From Paractinoplanes polyasparticus (GTDB lineage Bacteria; Actinomycetota; Actinomycetes; Mycobacteriales; Micromonosporaceae): a stretch of 64,000 nucleotides of DNA. The stretch is from assembly GCF_019710575.1 (NCBI RefSeq), contig NZ_JAHWFK010000024.1, positions 159,323 through 223,322 on the forward strand, given 5' to 3'. The notes beneath the pieces are model-generated. The model was not told the DNA's origin. It worked only from the letters and a program-made list of their open reading frames with translations, and did no database searches. The position numbers and the translations under genes were made by a program. This document shows, piece by piece, positions 17,481 through 25,527 of the stretch; within the stretch, counting starts at the first letter, position 1; each line of letters begins with the position of its first letter.

Positions 17481-17579
17481 GCGGCGAGCGCTTTGACAGG
17501 TAGCTGGTTCATAGCGGCGAGCGCTTTGGTGGGCTGTTGCTTCATCGCGGCGAGCGCTTTGGTGGGCTGTTGCCTATCG
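17481..17579. repeat. Three 33-bp tandem repeats
   Basis: Units begin at 17481, 17514 and 17547, each starting GCGGCGAGCGCTTTG; copies two and three are nearly identical. No coding function was identified. The unit length is a multiple of three and the minus frame reads KALAAMKQQPT-like units, but no credible gene surrounds it. Confidence 0.8.
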
Positions 17580-17655
17580 GGCGAAGACCTTGGGGCGCTG
17601 CCCCAAACCCCGGCCATCGCTGCGGAGATCTCCCTGGCGATGGTTGCGGTGGGTG

Positions 17656-17786
17656 GGCTTGGGGATCTCGTTGCGACGGCGGCCGTAGCGAATCGCAAGG
17701 TGAGGGGAACCGCAACCACACCCCGGTTGCGGCTCCCCTCACCTCACGATGAGCCAAGGCCGCCGTCGCAACGAGATCCCCAAGCC
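17656..17786. repeat. Long inverted repeat, 62-nt arms
   Basis: Arms 17656-17717 and 17725-17786 flank a 7-nt loop. The outer 29 bp pair perfectly (starting GGCTTGGGGATCTCGTTGCG), the inner 19 bp pair with one mismatch, and the middle 14 nt on each side do not pair. No ORF explains it. It could be a MITE-like element, an RNA hairpin or a bidirectional terminator. Confidence 0.85.
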
Positions 17787-18128
17787 AGTGGGCGCTATGG
17801 GCGAAAAGACCCTGTTGAACACGCGCGGGTCGAGTCGCCTGATAGGGCGCGCTGCGTGCCGGGCAGTTCCGCCCTTGGCCGAGCCGCACCCGACACCGGG
17901 CCTTGCCCCCGCTCGCGCGACTATCAAGCGAGCCGGTACAGATCCGCGATTGCGTTTGCGGCGCAGGCCCGTCAGTTGGTTTGTTTCCCGCCCCAGTGGC
18001 AAGGCGGCGCAGCCGCCAAAGCCCCACCCCAGAGCCCGAAGGGCTTTCCAGCCCAGCCCCCAACCACCGCAGGCACCGTGACGTGGGGTCTGGGGGCTCG
18101 GCCCCCAGGAAGAAATGCGAGGAGGCAC
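17787..18128. other. Gene-free stretch with short hairpins
   Basis: I see no gene here. The sequence includes GGCGGC-GCA-GCCGCC (18003-18017) and an 8-bp hairpin CTGGGGGC-TCG-GCCCCCAG at 18090-18108. The GC-rich ORFs on both strands look non-coding. Confidence 0.6.
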
Positions 18129-18147
18129 GTCCGCGCTTTCTGCGGAC
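18129..18147 (-). terminator. Hairpin downstream of the tRNA-Thr fragment
   Basis: GTCCGC-GCTTTCT-GCGGAC forms a 6-bp stem 17 nt past the tRNA 3' end on the minus strand, where a tRNA terminator would sit. It supports the view that the flank to the left is the original downstream side of a tRNA gene. Confidence 0.5.
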
Positions 18148-18163
18148 AGGAAGACCCCCGACG

Positions 18164-18205
18164 AGCCCCCGGTCGGGATCGAACCGACGACCTCCCGTTT
18201 ACAAG
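18164..18205 (-). other. 3' fragment of tRNA-Thr(UGU): probable attachment-site scar (left end of genomic island)
   Basis: On the minus strand the segment contains an anticodon loop CTTGTAA (anticodon TGT, 18201-18203), the 3' anticodon stem ACGGG, variable loop AGGTC, a perfect T arm (GTCGG-TTCGATC-CCGAC), the acceptor strand CGGGGGC and discriminator T at 18164. Upstream there is no D arm and no matching 5' acceptor strand (GCCCCCG), and the 5' anticodon stem pairs only in part. So this is not a working tRNA. A duplicated tRNA 3' end is what tRNA-directed integrases leave at the far end of an element. The housekeeping operon lies on the side of the 3' end; the island lies on the other side. 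Confidence 0.8.
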
Positions 18206-18343
18206 AAGGAAGTCGATCATCCCGGATGGTCCCGCCCGGACCCTGATAGCGCCCATGACGTGCTGTTCGTTCCAGCTATGTTCCGGCGCGTTCCAGGGCC
18301 GGGCGGATCGTTCCGTACGGTTACCTACCAAGGTCCCTACCAT

Positions 18344-18392
18344 GCCCGGTGCCCGGTGCCCGGTGCCCGGTGCCCGGTGCCCGGTGCCCGGT
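18344..18392. repeat. Seven copies of the heptamer GCCCGGT
   Basis: Seven exact head-to-tail 7-bp units, a microsatellite-like tract inside the island just past the tRNA scar. It lies in no credible gene. The tract is likely to vary in copy number. Confidence 0.9.
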
Positions 18393-18651
18393 GCCGACCG
18401 CTTCGATAGTGTGGTCGGGGGCCTCTTGGCCTCCTCCTGATCTACGGCACGCTAGGCACCGACTGCCGGTAGTCGTAGGCTTCGCCGCGCCCCATACCCA
18501 GCAGAAACGAAGACAGATGGCGGAGGCGGCCTTCGTCGACTGAGCACGCGAAGCGGTTGATGCGCCGCAACTCGTTCGCCTGCGCTTCGGCCGGTGCAAA
18601 CTACACGGCGTGGAGGGGGTGTGCTGGCGCATTGATCTTGGGATAGCCCGT

Positions 18652-18667
18652 TACTGTACCTAACGTG
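18652..18667 (+). promoter_or_regulatory. Leaderless promoter -10 of the hsdS operon
   Basis: TACTGT (18652-18657) fits TANNNT and lies 7 nt before the GTG at 18665, with no Shine-Dalgarno. A TTGATC at 18632-18637 is too close (14 nt) to be an ideal -35. Confidence 0.55.
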
Positions 18668-20329
18668 TCCGCAGATCAAGACGCACTTCCGGCCGGGTGG
18701 GTCCGAGTAGCGCTCAGCCGGGTGGGTTCTATCCGGGCTGGAAGGCAACGCTCCCCAGATAGGCAAAGCGGACTATTCTCAACAAAGTATCTCAGAGCCG
18801 CTAATATTGCGCCAGGCGGGCTCGATCTTTCAGACGTGCTCGAGATGGATTTCACGCCGCACGAGCGGGCGGTGTACGGACTCCAGCGTGGGGATGTAGT
18901 CCTGACGGAGGCCTCGGGAAGCGCGGCGCATGTGGGAAGAGCCGCCCTTTGGGAGCAACAGATCCCGGAATGCTGTTTTCAGAACACCGTTATTCGCTTC
19001 CGCCCTCATGCGGTTGCCCCTCGCTTTGCCCTCATGTGGTTCGAGTACAACAGCGTGAGCGGTATTTTTGGCCGGCTAGCACGTGGTGTCGGGATTTTGC
19101 ATCTGGGCGCGATCCGACTGTCCTCCCTTTCCATTGCAGTACCCCCTTTTTCAGAACAAGAGCGTATCGCAGCGGAGGTAGATCGGCGTCGGACCGAGCT
19201 TCGTAAGGCCGAGACAGCGCTACGAAGTGCTCAGGAGCGGATCGCAGAGCAACGACGCGAGATCCTTCGCTTGGCGGTTGGCGGACAGCTCCTTTCCGGT
19301 GCCGAAGACAGCAAGTCAGAAAGCTCCGCCCACGTTGCTGGCGCTCCGTCTAACGGTTGGCGCTGGGTCAGAGTAGACGAGGCCGGGTACGTAGACCTGG
19401 GGAAGAAGCGCGAGCCTACCAGCCATCATGGCCCTAATATGCGGCCATATCTCCGCGTTGCTAACGTTCACGAAGACTACATCGATACCACCGACGTCAA
19501 GGAAATGAACTTCTCTCCCGACGAGTTTGATAAGCTCTCGCTTCAGATTGGCGACGTGCTTTTGAACGAGGGACAGAGTCCTGAACTTGTCGGTCGGCCC
19601 GCAATGTATCGGGGTGATCCTAGTGATGCGTGCTTCCAAATGACACTTCTCCGATTCAGAGCCAACTTAGATGTGTTGCCGGAGTTCGCGCTCATTGTTT
19701 TTAGACATTATCTCCACGCTGGCGAGTTTCGTAGAGTAGCTCAGGGCTCCACAAATATCGTCCATCTTTCTCGGAAACGCTTATCCGCGATGCAGTTTCC
19801 GGTTCCGCCGCTACCGGAGCAACACCAAATTGTGGCGGAGTTCAAGACCAGGATGGAAAGTCTGAGAGTCCAGGAAGAACTTATCGCAAGTTCCTTGGCC
19901 CGGATTCCCGACATGTTGAAGGAAGTGTTGACAGCCGCGGTGAGAGGGAAACTGCTTCCGCAAAGTCCCGACGATGAGCCAGCGGCGAACCTCTTAGATC
20001 GGCTCGGCGAGCCTCCTAAAGCGGCAGTTCCACCGGCTGAGCAGTCGACGCAAACCGAAACTCAATCAGCGGAGGAGAAAGTGGATACGAGGGCAACGGA
20101 AAGCGAAGGTCAGTCAGCATCTTCGGCCATTGTCGGCGCCCTTGAAGACGCTGAGGGTCCAATGCCACTTTCGGAGTTATTCACGAAGGCGGGGTACAGT
20201 CGCGACTCTATCGCCGACGTGGAGACCTTTTACCTCGGGGTCAGAGAGGCCTATGGTTCCGCCGTCACGGCCGCAGACGATCGACCGGAGAACACCGCCC
20301 TGAGGATGATCGACGATGCGCCTCAATAA
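18665..20329 (+). CDS. hsdS: Type I restriction-modification specificity subunit
   Basis: 554 residues. Two target recognition domains are visible, each starting with a Trp-rich entry (LPAGWVRVALSRVG at 9; SNGWRWVRVDEAG near 230) and each followed by a coiled-coil segment with the classic boundary VPPFSEQERIAAEVDRR (near 160) and VPPLPEQHQIVAEF (near 380). A C-terminal extension of about 110 residues (from residue 445) has an acidic Gln/Glu/Thr linker and a small helical domain. HsdS sets the DNA sequence methylated by HsdM. Here hsdM lies two genes downstream and hsdR is absent. AT-richer codon use than its neighbours suggests recent transfer. It overlaps the ATPase gene by 14 bp. Confidence 0.93.
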   Translation: MSADQDALPAGWVRVALSRVGSIRAGRQRSPDRQSGLFSTKYLRAANIAPGGLDLSDVLEMDFTPHERAVYGLQRGDVVLTEASGSAAHVGRAALWEQQIPECCFQNTVIRFRPHAVAPRFALMWFEYNSVSGIFGRLARGVGILHLGAIRLSSLSIAVPPFSEQERIAAEVDRRRTELRKAETALRSAQERIAEQRREILRLAVGGQLLSGAEDSKSESSAHVAGAPSNGWRWVRVDEAGYVDLGKKREPTSHHGPNMRPYLRVANVHEDYIDTTDVKEMNFSPDEFDKLSLQIGDVLLNEGQSPELVGRPAMYRGDPSDACFQMTLLRFRANLDVLPEFALIVFRHYLHAGEFRRVAQGSTNIVHLSRKRLSAMQFPVPPLPEQHQIVAEFKTRMESLRVQEELIASSLARIPDMLKEVLTAAVRGKLLPQSPDDEPAANLLDRLGEPPKAAVPPAEQSTQTETQSAEEKVDTRATESEGQSASSAIVGALEDAEGPMPLSELFTKAGYSRDSIADVETFYLGVREAYGSAVTAADDRPENTALRMIDDAPQ

Positions 20330-21968
20330 GCTGCATATTGGAGACTTCAAAAACCTTCGCGACTTCGAGGTCATGTTTGACGAGGTTTCGCCGTACACGG
20401 TGCTGGTTGGCGAGAATGGTGCGGGTAAGTCCAACTTACTGGAGGCCATAACTTTAATCTTTCGGAACTTGGACCTCGATATCGAAGCTCCCTTCGCGTA
20501 TCAACTCTGGTACGAATGCCGCGGTACGCAGCTGAGAGTTGATGCGGAGGCAAATCGTATTCCGAAGTTCAGCATCCTTCGCGGCCCGACTTTAACTGAT
20601 CCCGACGGCGTATACGAGGAGCTGCCTCGCCGGCGGTTCATGGAGAATGCGTCGGATGGGGCCCCAAAATATCGACCGGCATTTGTTTTCGGTTACTATT
20701 CTGGGCCTAGTGATCGGCTTTCGTCTCTTTACGAGAAGCATCGAGAACGATACTACAATTTCATCATCAAGGCGCGTGAGCAACGTACGCGGGCGCTCAC
20801 AGACCCGAACGCACTGCGGCGCCTATTCTATGCTGAAAACCTTCATGGGCAATTTGCGCTCATCGCTTTTTTCATGGATTCAACAGAGAGTGCCCGTAGT
20901 GACAGAGAGTTCCTGAGGGAATTCCTGCAGATCGAGGGTTTGGACAGTGTTCTTTTCGCCTTGAAGCGGCCACCTTGGCGTCGCAAAGGTGGGGACCAAC
21001 GCTTCTGGAACGCCGTCGGTGAGGTACGCGACTTTTTAAGCAATCTCTATGAAACTGCGCTGCTGCCCCTCAGGATGGAGCGCCGCATCTCGGTGGATCT
21101 CACTAAAAATCCGTCGGTCGAGAGTTTGTACCTCTTCTTACCCTCCGCCGTTTCGCTGGAAGCTGTCTATCAGAAGTATGCAAACCAATATGCGTTCTTC
21201 TCGGCGCTCGAAAGCACCCATCTCTCAAAGCTACTTGCAGAAGTAAGAACCCGCATCAGGATGACCGCTGACGCTGGCGGGGGAGAAGTTACATACCGAG
21301 ATTTGAGTGAGGGGGAGCAGCAACTTCTCTTGGTGCTCGGCCTTTTGAAGTTCACCGCACGCGCTGAGGCCTTGTTTCTGTTGGATGAACCGGATACGCA
21401 TTTGAATCCGGCATGGAGTACGCAGTATCTCGACTTCCTCGATAGATTCATCGCTGACCGCGATTCTTGCCATATTCTGATGACCACCCATGACCCGCTC
21501 GTGTTCTCGCGGTTAACTCGGGCCCAAGTTCGTTTGTTCGGCCGGAACGATACTGGATGGGCGTGGGCGGACGAGCCGCTTAACGATCCTCGAGGAATGG
21601 GAATCCAGGCGATTTTGGCAAGTGACCTCTTTCGGCTTCGATCCGGTGGCCTTGACGCTGACACCCTTCGGTTGCTGGACCAACAACATCAATTGTCGAC
21701 TCGGGATGACTTAACGCCGGCCGAAGAGTCCCTACTTCGCCGCGTAACAGATGAGCTCAACGAGCTCGACTTCTGGAAAAGCGATCGCGATCCTGTCTAT
21801 CAAGCATTCCTTCAAAGGTTTATCCCCGCGTGGACTGCCCGCAATCCGATGCGGGAGACGGATCTCAACGTTCAGCTATCCTCCGCTCAGTTGGAGGCGC
21901 GTGAAGCGCTCGCTGCGGAAATTGCGGAGGAGATCGCCGCCGAGATGGCCGCCGAGAGGAGGATTTGA
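20316..21968 (+). CDS. AAA/ABC-type ATPase, Septu PtuA-like
   Basis: 550 residues. N-terminal RecF/SMC-like start FKNLRDFEVMFDEVSPYTVL, Walker A GENGAGKS at 32-39, ABC signature-like LSEGEQQLLLVLGLLKF near 330, Walker B FLLDEPDTHLNP near residue 357 and a following MTTHDP with the switch His. The central region (120-310) is helical. There is no nuclease motif of its own. Together with the adjacent HNH protein it matches the ATPase-HNH pairing of Septu (PtuA/PtuB) and retron-linked PtuAB. It is co-translated with hsdS and separated from the HNH gene by one base, so the four genes act as one unit. A stand-alone OLD-like or RloA-like role is less likely because no TOPRIM is seen. Confidence 0.82.
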   Translation: MRLNKLHIGDFKNLRDFEVMFDEVSPYTVLVGENGAGKSNLLEAITLIFRNLDLDIEAPFAYQLWYECRGTQLRVDAEANRIPKFSILRGPTLTDPDGVYEELPRRRFMENASDGAPKYRPAFVFGYYSGPSDRLSSLYEKHRERYYNFIIKAREQRTRALTDPNALRRLFYAENLHGQFALIAFFMDSTESARSDREFLREFLQIEGLDSVLFALKRPPWRRKGGDQRFWNAVGEVRDFLSNLYETALLPLRMERRISVDLTKNPSVESLYLFLPSAVSLEAVYQKYANQYAFFSALESTHLSKLLAEVRTRIRMTADAGGGEVTYRDLSEGEQQLLLVLGLLKFTARAEALFLLDEPDTHLNPAWSTQYLDFLDRFIADRDSCHILMTTHDPLVFSRLTRAQVRLFGRNDTGWAWADEPLNDPRGMGIQAILASDLFRLRSGGLDADTLRLLDQQHQLSTRDDLTPAEESLLRRVTDELNELDFWKSDRDPVYQAFLQRFIPAWTARNPMRETDLNVQLSSAQLEAREALAAEIAEEIAAEMAAERRI

Positions 21969-21969
21969 G

Positions 21970-22833
21970 ATGAGGTACATCGACTTGGACCTTCTTCTGG
22001 CTGATGCAGAGTCGCAATCTTTGATTATGTCAGCGGATGACGCGTTACAGAAGGTCCTGGATGAGCCTGATCCGGCAGAGCGTAAGAAGCTGATAGATGA
22101 GAACAGAGACAAGTGGGTTGCTTTTCGGGAACGTTTCCACGCGGTATTTGGACAGAAGTGCTGGTACACCGAGTCGGAGAATCCGGGAACCGACGAAGAT
22201 GTTGACCACTATCGACCGAAGGGCCGTATCGCGGAGTCGCGAGCGCACGGCGGCTACTGGTGGGAAGCGCTAAGCTGGCGCAACTTTCGGTTGAGCTCCC
22301 ATCGTGCGAACCGTATGCGCATCAATCCGGATACCGGTAGGACTCATGGTAAGGCGGACCATTTTCCGCTTCTTGATGAGGCGCATCGGTGGGCCGGGCC
22401 AGGATATATCTGCTGTGAAGCGCCAACGCTGTTGGATCCAACTGATCCAGAAGATCCGCCTCTGTTGACCTTCGACACTAATGGCTACACCGCGCTGTCG
22501 ACCGCCTATCGCAATGATCCTGTCGCACACCGCAAAGTGGAAGACAGCCGCATCTATCTACATCTGGATTGGCCTGCATTCGTGGCGGCGCGCCGCCGTC
22601 TTTATACCTTGATCTATACGAAGATCGCGGATGGCGATCGAGCGGTCGCGCGGTTGGTTCATGAACCCGTTACCGCTAAAGAAACGCTAAAAGCTATAGC
22701 TCGGGACCTGATCCGGCTAACACGTGACGATCAACCATATTCCAGAGCCGCGCAGACTTATGTCTTACACTATCGCGATCGCGATTGGGTCAAGCGAAAC
22801 GTAGTTCCATATGTTCCAGGTGGTCTAAATTGA
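21970..22833 (+). CDS. HNH endonuclease, PtuB-like
   Basis: 287 residues from the ATG 1 nt after the ATPase stop. The beta-beta-alpha metal core reads CWYTES (Cys64), then VDHYRPKGRI with His80 as the probable catalytic base, GYWWEALSWRNFRLSSHRANR with the candidate HNH Asn, then KADHFPLLDEAHRW and LLDPTDPEDPPLLTF. These last segments are shared by HNH proteins that accompany AAA ATPases. The zinc cysteines found in many relatives (CxxC twice) are mostly replaced here (CxxT; SSHRAN). It is expected to be the DNA- or RNA-cutting effector of the ATPase. The hsdM TTG start overlaps its stop (TTGA). Confidence 0.78.
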   Translation: MRYIDLDLLLADAESQSLIMSADDALQKVLDEPDPAERKKLIDENRDKWVAFRERFHAVFGQKCWYTESENPGTDEDVDHYRPKGRIAESRAHGGYWWEALSWRNFRLSSHRANRMRINPDTGRTHGKADHFPLLDEAHRWAGPGYICCEAPTLLDPTDPEDPPLLTFDTNGYTALSTAYRNDPVAHRKVEDSRIYLHLDWPAFVAARRRLYTLIYTKIADGDRAVARLVHEPVTAKETLKAIARDLIRLTRDDQPYSRAAQTYVLHYRDRDWVKRNVVPYVPGGLN

Positions 22834-24284
22834 AAACTTCTGCTGCTAGTCTCGTTCGCCGCCTTTGGCAGTACTGCAACGTCTTGCGGGACGATGGCTT
22901 GTCGTATCCTGACTACGTCGAGCAGCTCACCTATCTCCTCTTTCTGAAGATGGCTGACGAGCAACCGGACGGCTTTGTACCCCCTCAATATTCCTGGCAG
23001 TCCTTTACGGGCCTTGATGCATCGGAAATGCAAGACCAGTATGATGCGACGCTAGCGGCGCTCGGCAAAATGGACGGGATGCTCGGTCTCATTTTTCGTG
23101 ACGCGAAAAATAAGATTCGTGATCCGGCTAAGCTTCGGCTCTTAGTGAATGATTTGATCGGCCAGCTGGAATGGAGTGGCCTTTCTTCGGACCTCAAGGG
23201 TGATGCGTACGAAGGGCTACTCGAAAAGAATGCCCGTGACACGAAGAGCGGCGCGGGTCAATACTTTACACCGAGGCCCTTGATTGATGCGATCGTCAAA
23301 TGCGTTGACCCCAGGCCGGGTGAGGTCGTTTGCGATCCAGCCTGCGGGACCGCAGGGTTCCTGTTGTCGGCACATGCGCATATCAAAGAGGCCAATCCCG
23401 GTTTGACCAAGTCGCAGTTGGCTCACCTCAGGACAAGGGCGATCCACGGCGTCGAACTGGTGCAAGAAGTCGCGCGGCTTGCTGCGATGAACTTGTTGTT
23501 GCACGGCGTAGGTGGCCGGTCGGATAGCGAATTGCCGGTAACGTGTGCCGACAGCCTTGAGCGGATGCCCGATGCGTTGGTAGACGTCGTCCTTACAAAT
23601 CCGCCTTTTGGTATAAAGGGAAGTGTCACGTACGGGTCCGATGAGGCTAAGCTGTATCGTGCTGGCGAGGACTTGCAGGTGGCTCGTCCCGACTTTTGGG
23701 TCCGGACAGCAAATAAGCAACTCAACTTTGTTCAGCACGTAGTATCGCTTCTTCGTCCCGGCGGCAGAGCGGTGGTTGTTCTGCCAGATAACGTTCTCTA
23801 TGATGGCGGGCCAGCTGTCGCAATTCGTCGTCGCTTGCTTGAAGACTTCGACGTGCATACTCTCTTGCGGTTGCCAACCGGTTTATTCTATGCTCAGGGC
23901 GTTAAAGCCAACGTCCTATTTTTCGATAAGCCAAAGCGTAAGATGACCAACTCTAGAAATCTGTGGGTATATGATTTGCGTTCCGATAACAGATTTTCTT
24001 TGAAAACCCGTCCAATCGGATTTGAAGATCTTGCAGATTTCGTTGAGTTGTACGGGGGACGGGAGAGGAAGCGCGACCTCTCCCGACAAACCACGCGCTG
24101 GCGTGCGTTCGACCTTCAGTCGCTTACAATGTCGGCTGACGCGTCGCTTGACCTTAAATGGCAAAGCGAAGTACAGGCGACGCCAGACCGCGGGGTAGGC
24201 CGGCTCGATGAGCTTTCGATGATGATCGAAGATGACCTAGAACGGGCCTTGGCGCACATTCGTAGTGCAGGCCGGGGAGAGTGA
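22830..24284 (+). CDS. hsdM: Type I restriction-modification DNA adenine methylase subunit
   Basis: 484 residues if started at the TTG (22830) that overlaps the HNH stop; this start gives the usual N-terminus KTSAASLVRRLWQYCNVLRDDGLSYPDYVEQL. The N-terminal helical domain (1-130) is followed by the GQYFTPRPLIDAIV segment, SAM motif I DPACGTAGF (Asp169) and motif IV NPPFGIKGS (Asn257). HsdM with HsdS makes a DNA N6-adenine methyltransferase. No hsdR gene was found on either side, so restriction by the classical motor is missing and the ATPase/HNH pair is the only candidate effector. Confidence 0.93.
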   Translation: MKTSAASLVRRLWQYCNVLRDDGLSYPDYVEQLTYLLFLKMADEQPDGFVPPQYSWQSFTGLDASEMQDQYDATLAALGKMDGMLGLIFRDAKNKIRDPAKLRLLVNDLIGQLEWSGLSSDLKGDAYEGLLEKNARDTKSGAGQYFTPRPLIDAIVKCVDPRPGEVVCDPACGTAGFLLSAHAHIKEANPGLTKSQLAHLRTRAIHGVELVQEVARLAAMNLLLHGVGGRSDSELPVTCADSLERMPDALVDVVLTNPPFGIKGSVTYGSDEAKLYRAGEDLQVARPDFWVRTANKQLNFVQHVVSLLRPGGRAVVVLPDNVLYDGGPAVAIRRRLLEDFDVHTLLRLPTGLFYAQGVKANVLFFDKPKRKMTNSRNLWVYDLRSDNRFSLKTRPIGFEDLADFVELYGGRERKRDLSRQTTRWRAFDLQSLTMSADASLDLKWQSEVQATPDRGVGRLDELSMMIEDDLERALAHIRSAGRGE

Positions 24285-24318
24285 CTTCATGCATGTGGAG
24301 GGATGACCTGGCGAGGAG

Positions 24319-24564
24319 ATGGTATGGCGAATCCAGGACCGGCTCGTGATCAACGTCGCCGCGATCAAGACTCCGGCGACGGGCAGCTACGGGATGAAAC
24401 ACGTGGTTGAGGATGTACTCGGCGAGTACGTTGCTAATGGCGAACTCATCGCCGCCGCCCTGATGGCTGGTTATCCCATGCGGTACGACGGCGGCCCGAG
24501 CGCTACGTTTGGGATGAGCCGTCGAGACGTGGAAACGGTCAGCAAGACGCGAGCTGCCGCCTAA
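24319..24564 (+). CDS. Small conserved-type protein, unknown function
   Basis: 81 residues, 34 nt after hsdM. It carries TGSYGMKHVVEDVLGEYVANGELIAAALMAGYP followed by FGMSRRDV, the pattern I recall from small actinobacterial proteins that start SYGLKH and contain NGELIAAA(L)xAGY. No catalytic residues are evident. GAGG lies only 2-3 nt before the ATG, so the start is uncertain. It may be cargo of the defence cassette or an old fragment. Confidence 0.5.
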   Translation: MVWRIQDRLVINVAAIKTPATGSYGMKHVVEDVLGEYVANGELIAAALMAGYPMRYDGGPSATFGMSRRDVETVSKTRAAA

Positions 24565-24669
24565 CTGCTGTACACCGGACGCACGGCACAATGGCTGCGT
24601 CCGCCAGCCCGGCCCCCGCCGTTGATCGTTGCGTGGGTGGGCGGGTTGGAAAGGTAGTTCTGACGCTGG

Positions 24670-25527
24670 TCACTTTCTCTGTTCGCGTTGTTGGGCAGCG
24701 CGGACTGTCCTGGTTAGTGAGTCAAGGTGCGAGCAGTGTTCGATTACCTGCTTGTCCAGGTCGCTGAGAGTTCCGTAGCCCTTAAGGAACGCGTGTTGGA
24801 GGTCTGGGCGATGGTGCCATGTGCGGGTAGCGAAGCGGACTAGGTCGCGGGCGGCAAGGTCGTACCGGGCGTGCTCGAAATCGATCGCGCAGATTCTGGG
24901 CGCCCCGGAGGTGCCCGCCCTGTGCTGTTGATCCCGAGGCCGCTGTTCCCGTGGGCTCGGTGTGACGCACAGCAGGTTGCGGGGCGTGTAGTCGAGGTGG
25001 CAGGGAACGGCTGGAATGGGACCGAGGGTGCTCAGGGCGCGCAGGTGGGCGTGGATCTCGGCGCGTCGTTTGGCGGGTAGGAGTGCCTTGGCCAGGGCGA
25101 GCCAGTGTTCGCCGCGTTCGGCCAGCCAGCCGGGTATGTCCTTCTCGGTGTCGGGAGGTGCGGCGTTGTGGAGGCGGTAGAGCAATTCGCCTGCTTGACG
25201 GTGCGCCTTAACCTCAGATCGGGAGGTGAGTTGCGTTTCGGCGAGGGGTCGGCCAGGTAGTGCGCTGATCACGATGGCGAGCGGTTGTTCGCTGATGGCC
25301 AGCAGGCGCGGTGCCTGATCGTTTAGTGCTGGTGCCCAGTAGCGGTAGGCGTATACCTCTTGTCGGTGGCGGTCGGGGCCGCGATGAAGCTTGATGATGA
25401 CCTCGCCGACGGCGGTTATGGCCCGGAGGGCGACGGTGCCGTTGTGCCCGGCATGCACGGTGCTGGGCTCGGCGTGGGGGTCGACCAGCCGCCGGCATAG
25501 GGCGAGCAGGACGTCGACCTCGTTCAT
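24670..25527 (-). CDS. Aminoglycoside-phosphotransferase-like kinase
   Basis: 285 residues. The APH/choline-kinase fold is shown by VIIKLHRGPDRHRQEVYAYRYW (ATP-binding Lys), the Brenner motif HLDYTPRNLLC with the catalytic Asp, and IDFEHARYDLAARDLVRF (Mg-binding Asp). It is the last gene of a nine-gene minus-strand cluster and overlaps the phosphatase gene by 4 bp. In this setting it could phosphorylate a pathway intermediate or inactivate the product for self-protection; its substrate cannot be read from the sequence. Confidence 0.82.
   Translation of the reverse strand: MNEVDVLLALCRRLVDPHAEPSTVHAGHNGTVALRAITAVGEVIIKLHRGPDRHRQEVYAYRYWAPALNDQAPRLLAISEQPLAIVISALPGRPLAETQLTSRSEVKAHRQAGELLYRLHNAAPPDTEKDIPGWLAERGEHWLALAKALLPAKRRAEIHAHLRALSTLGPIPAVPCHLDYTPRNLLCVTPSPREQRPRDQQHRAGTSGAPRICAIDFEHARYDLAARDLVRFATRTWHHRPDLQHAFLKGYGTLSDLDKQVIEHCSHLDSLTRTVRAAQQREQRK

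Noticed and set aside
18164..18245. Intact tRNA-Thr gene
   Set aside because: No D arm (AGCTCAG-type) and no 5' acceptor strand pair with CGGGGGC; the anticodon stem has a mismatch. Only the 3' part is present.
18344..18392. CRISPR-like repeat array
   Set aside because: The repeats are 7 bp with no spacers and no cas genes.
24564..24670. HsdR gene expected near hsdM
   Set aside because: Neither flank nor the rest of the window has a helicase motor or PD-(D/E)XK nuclease motif, so none is annotated.
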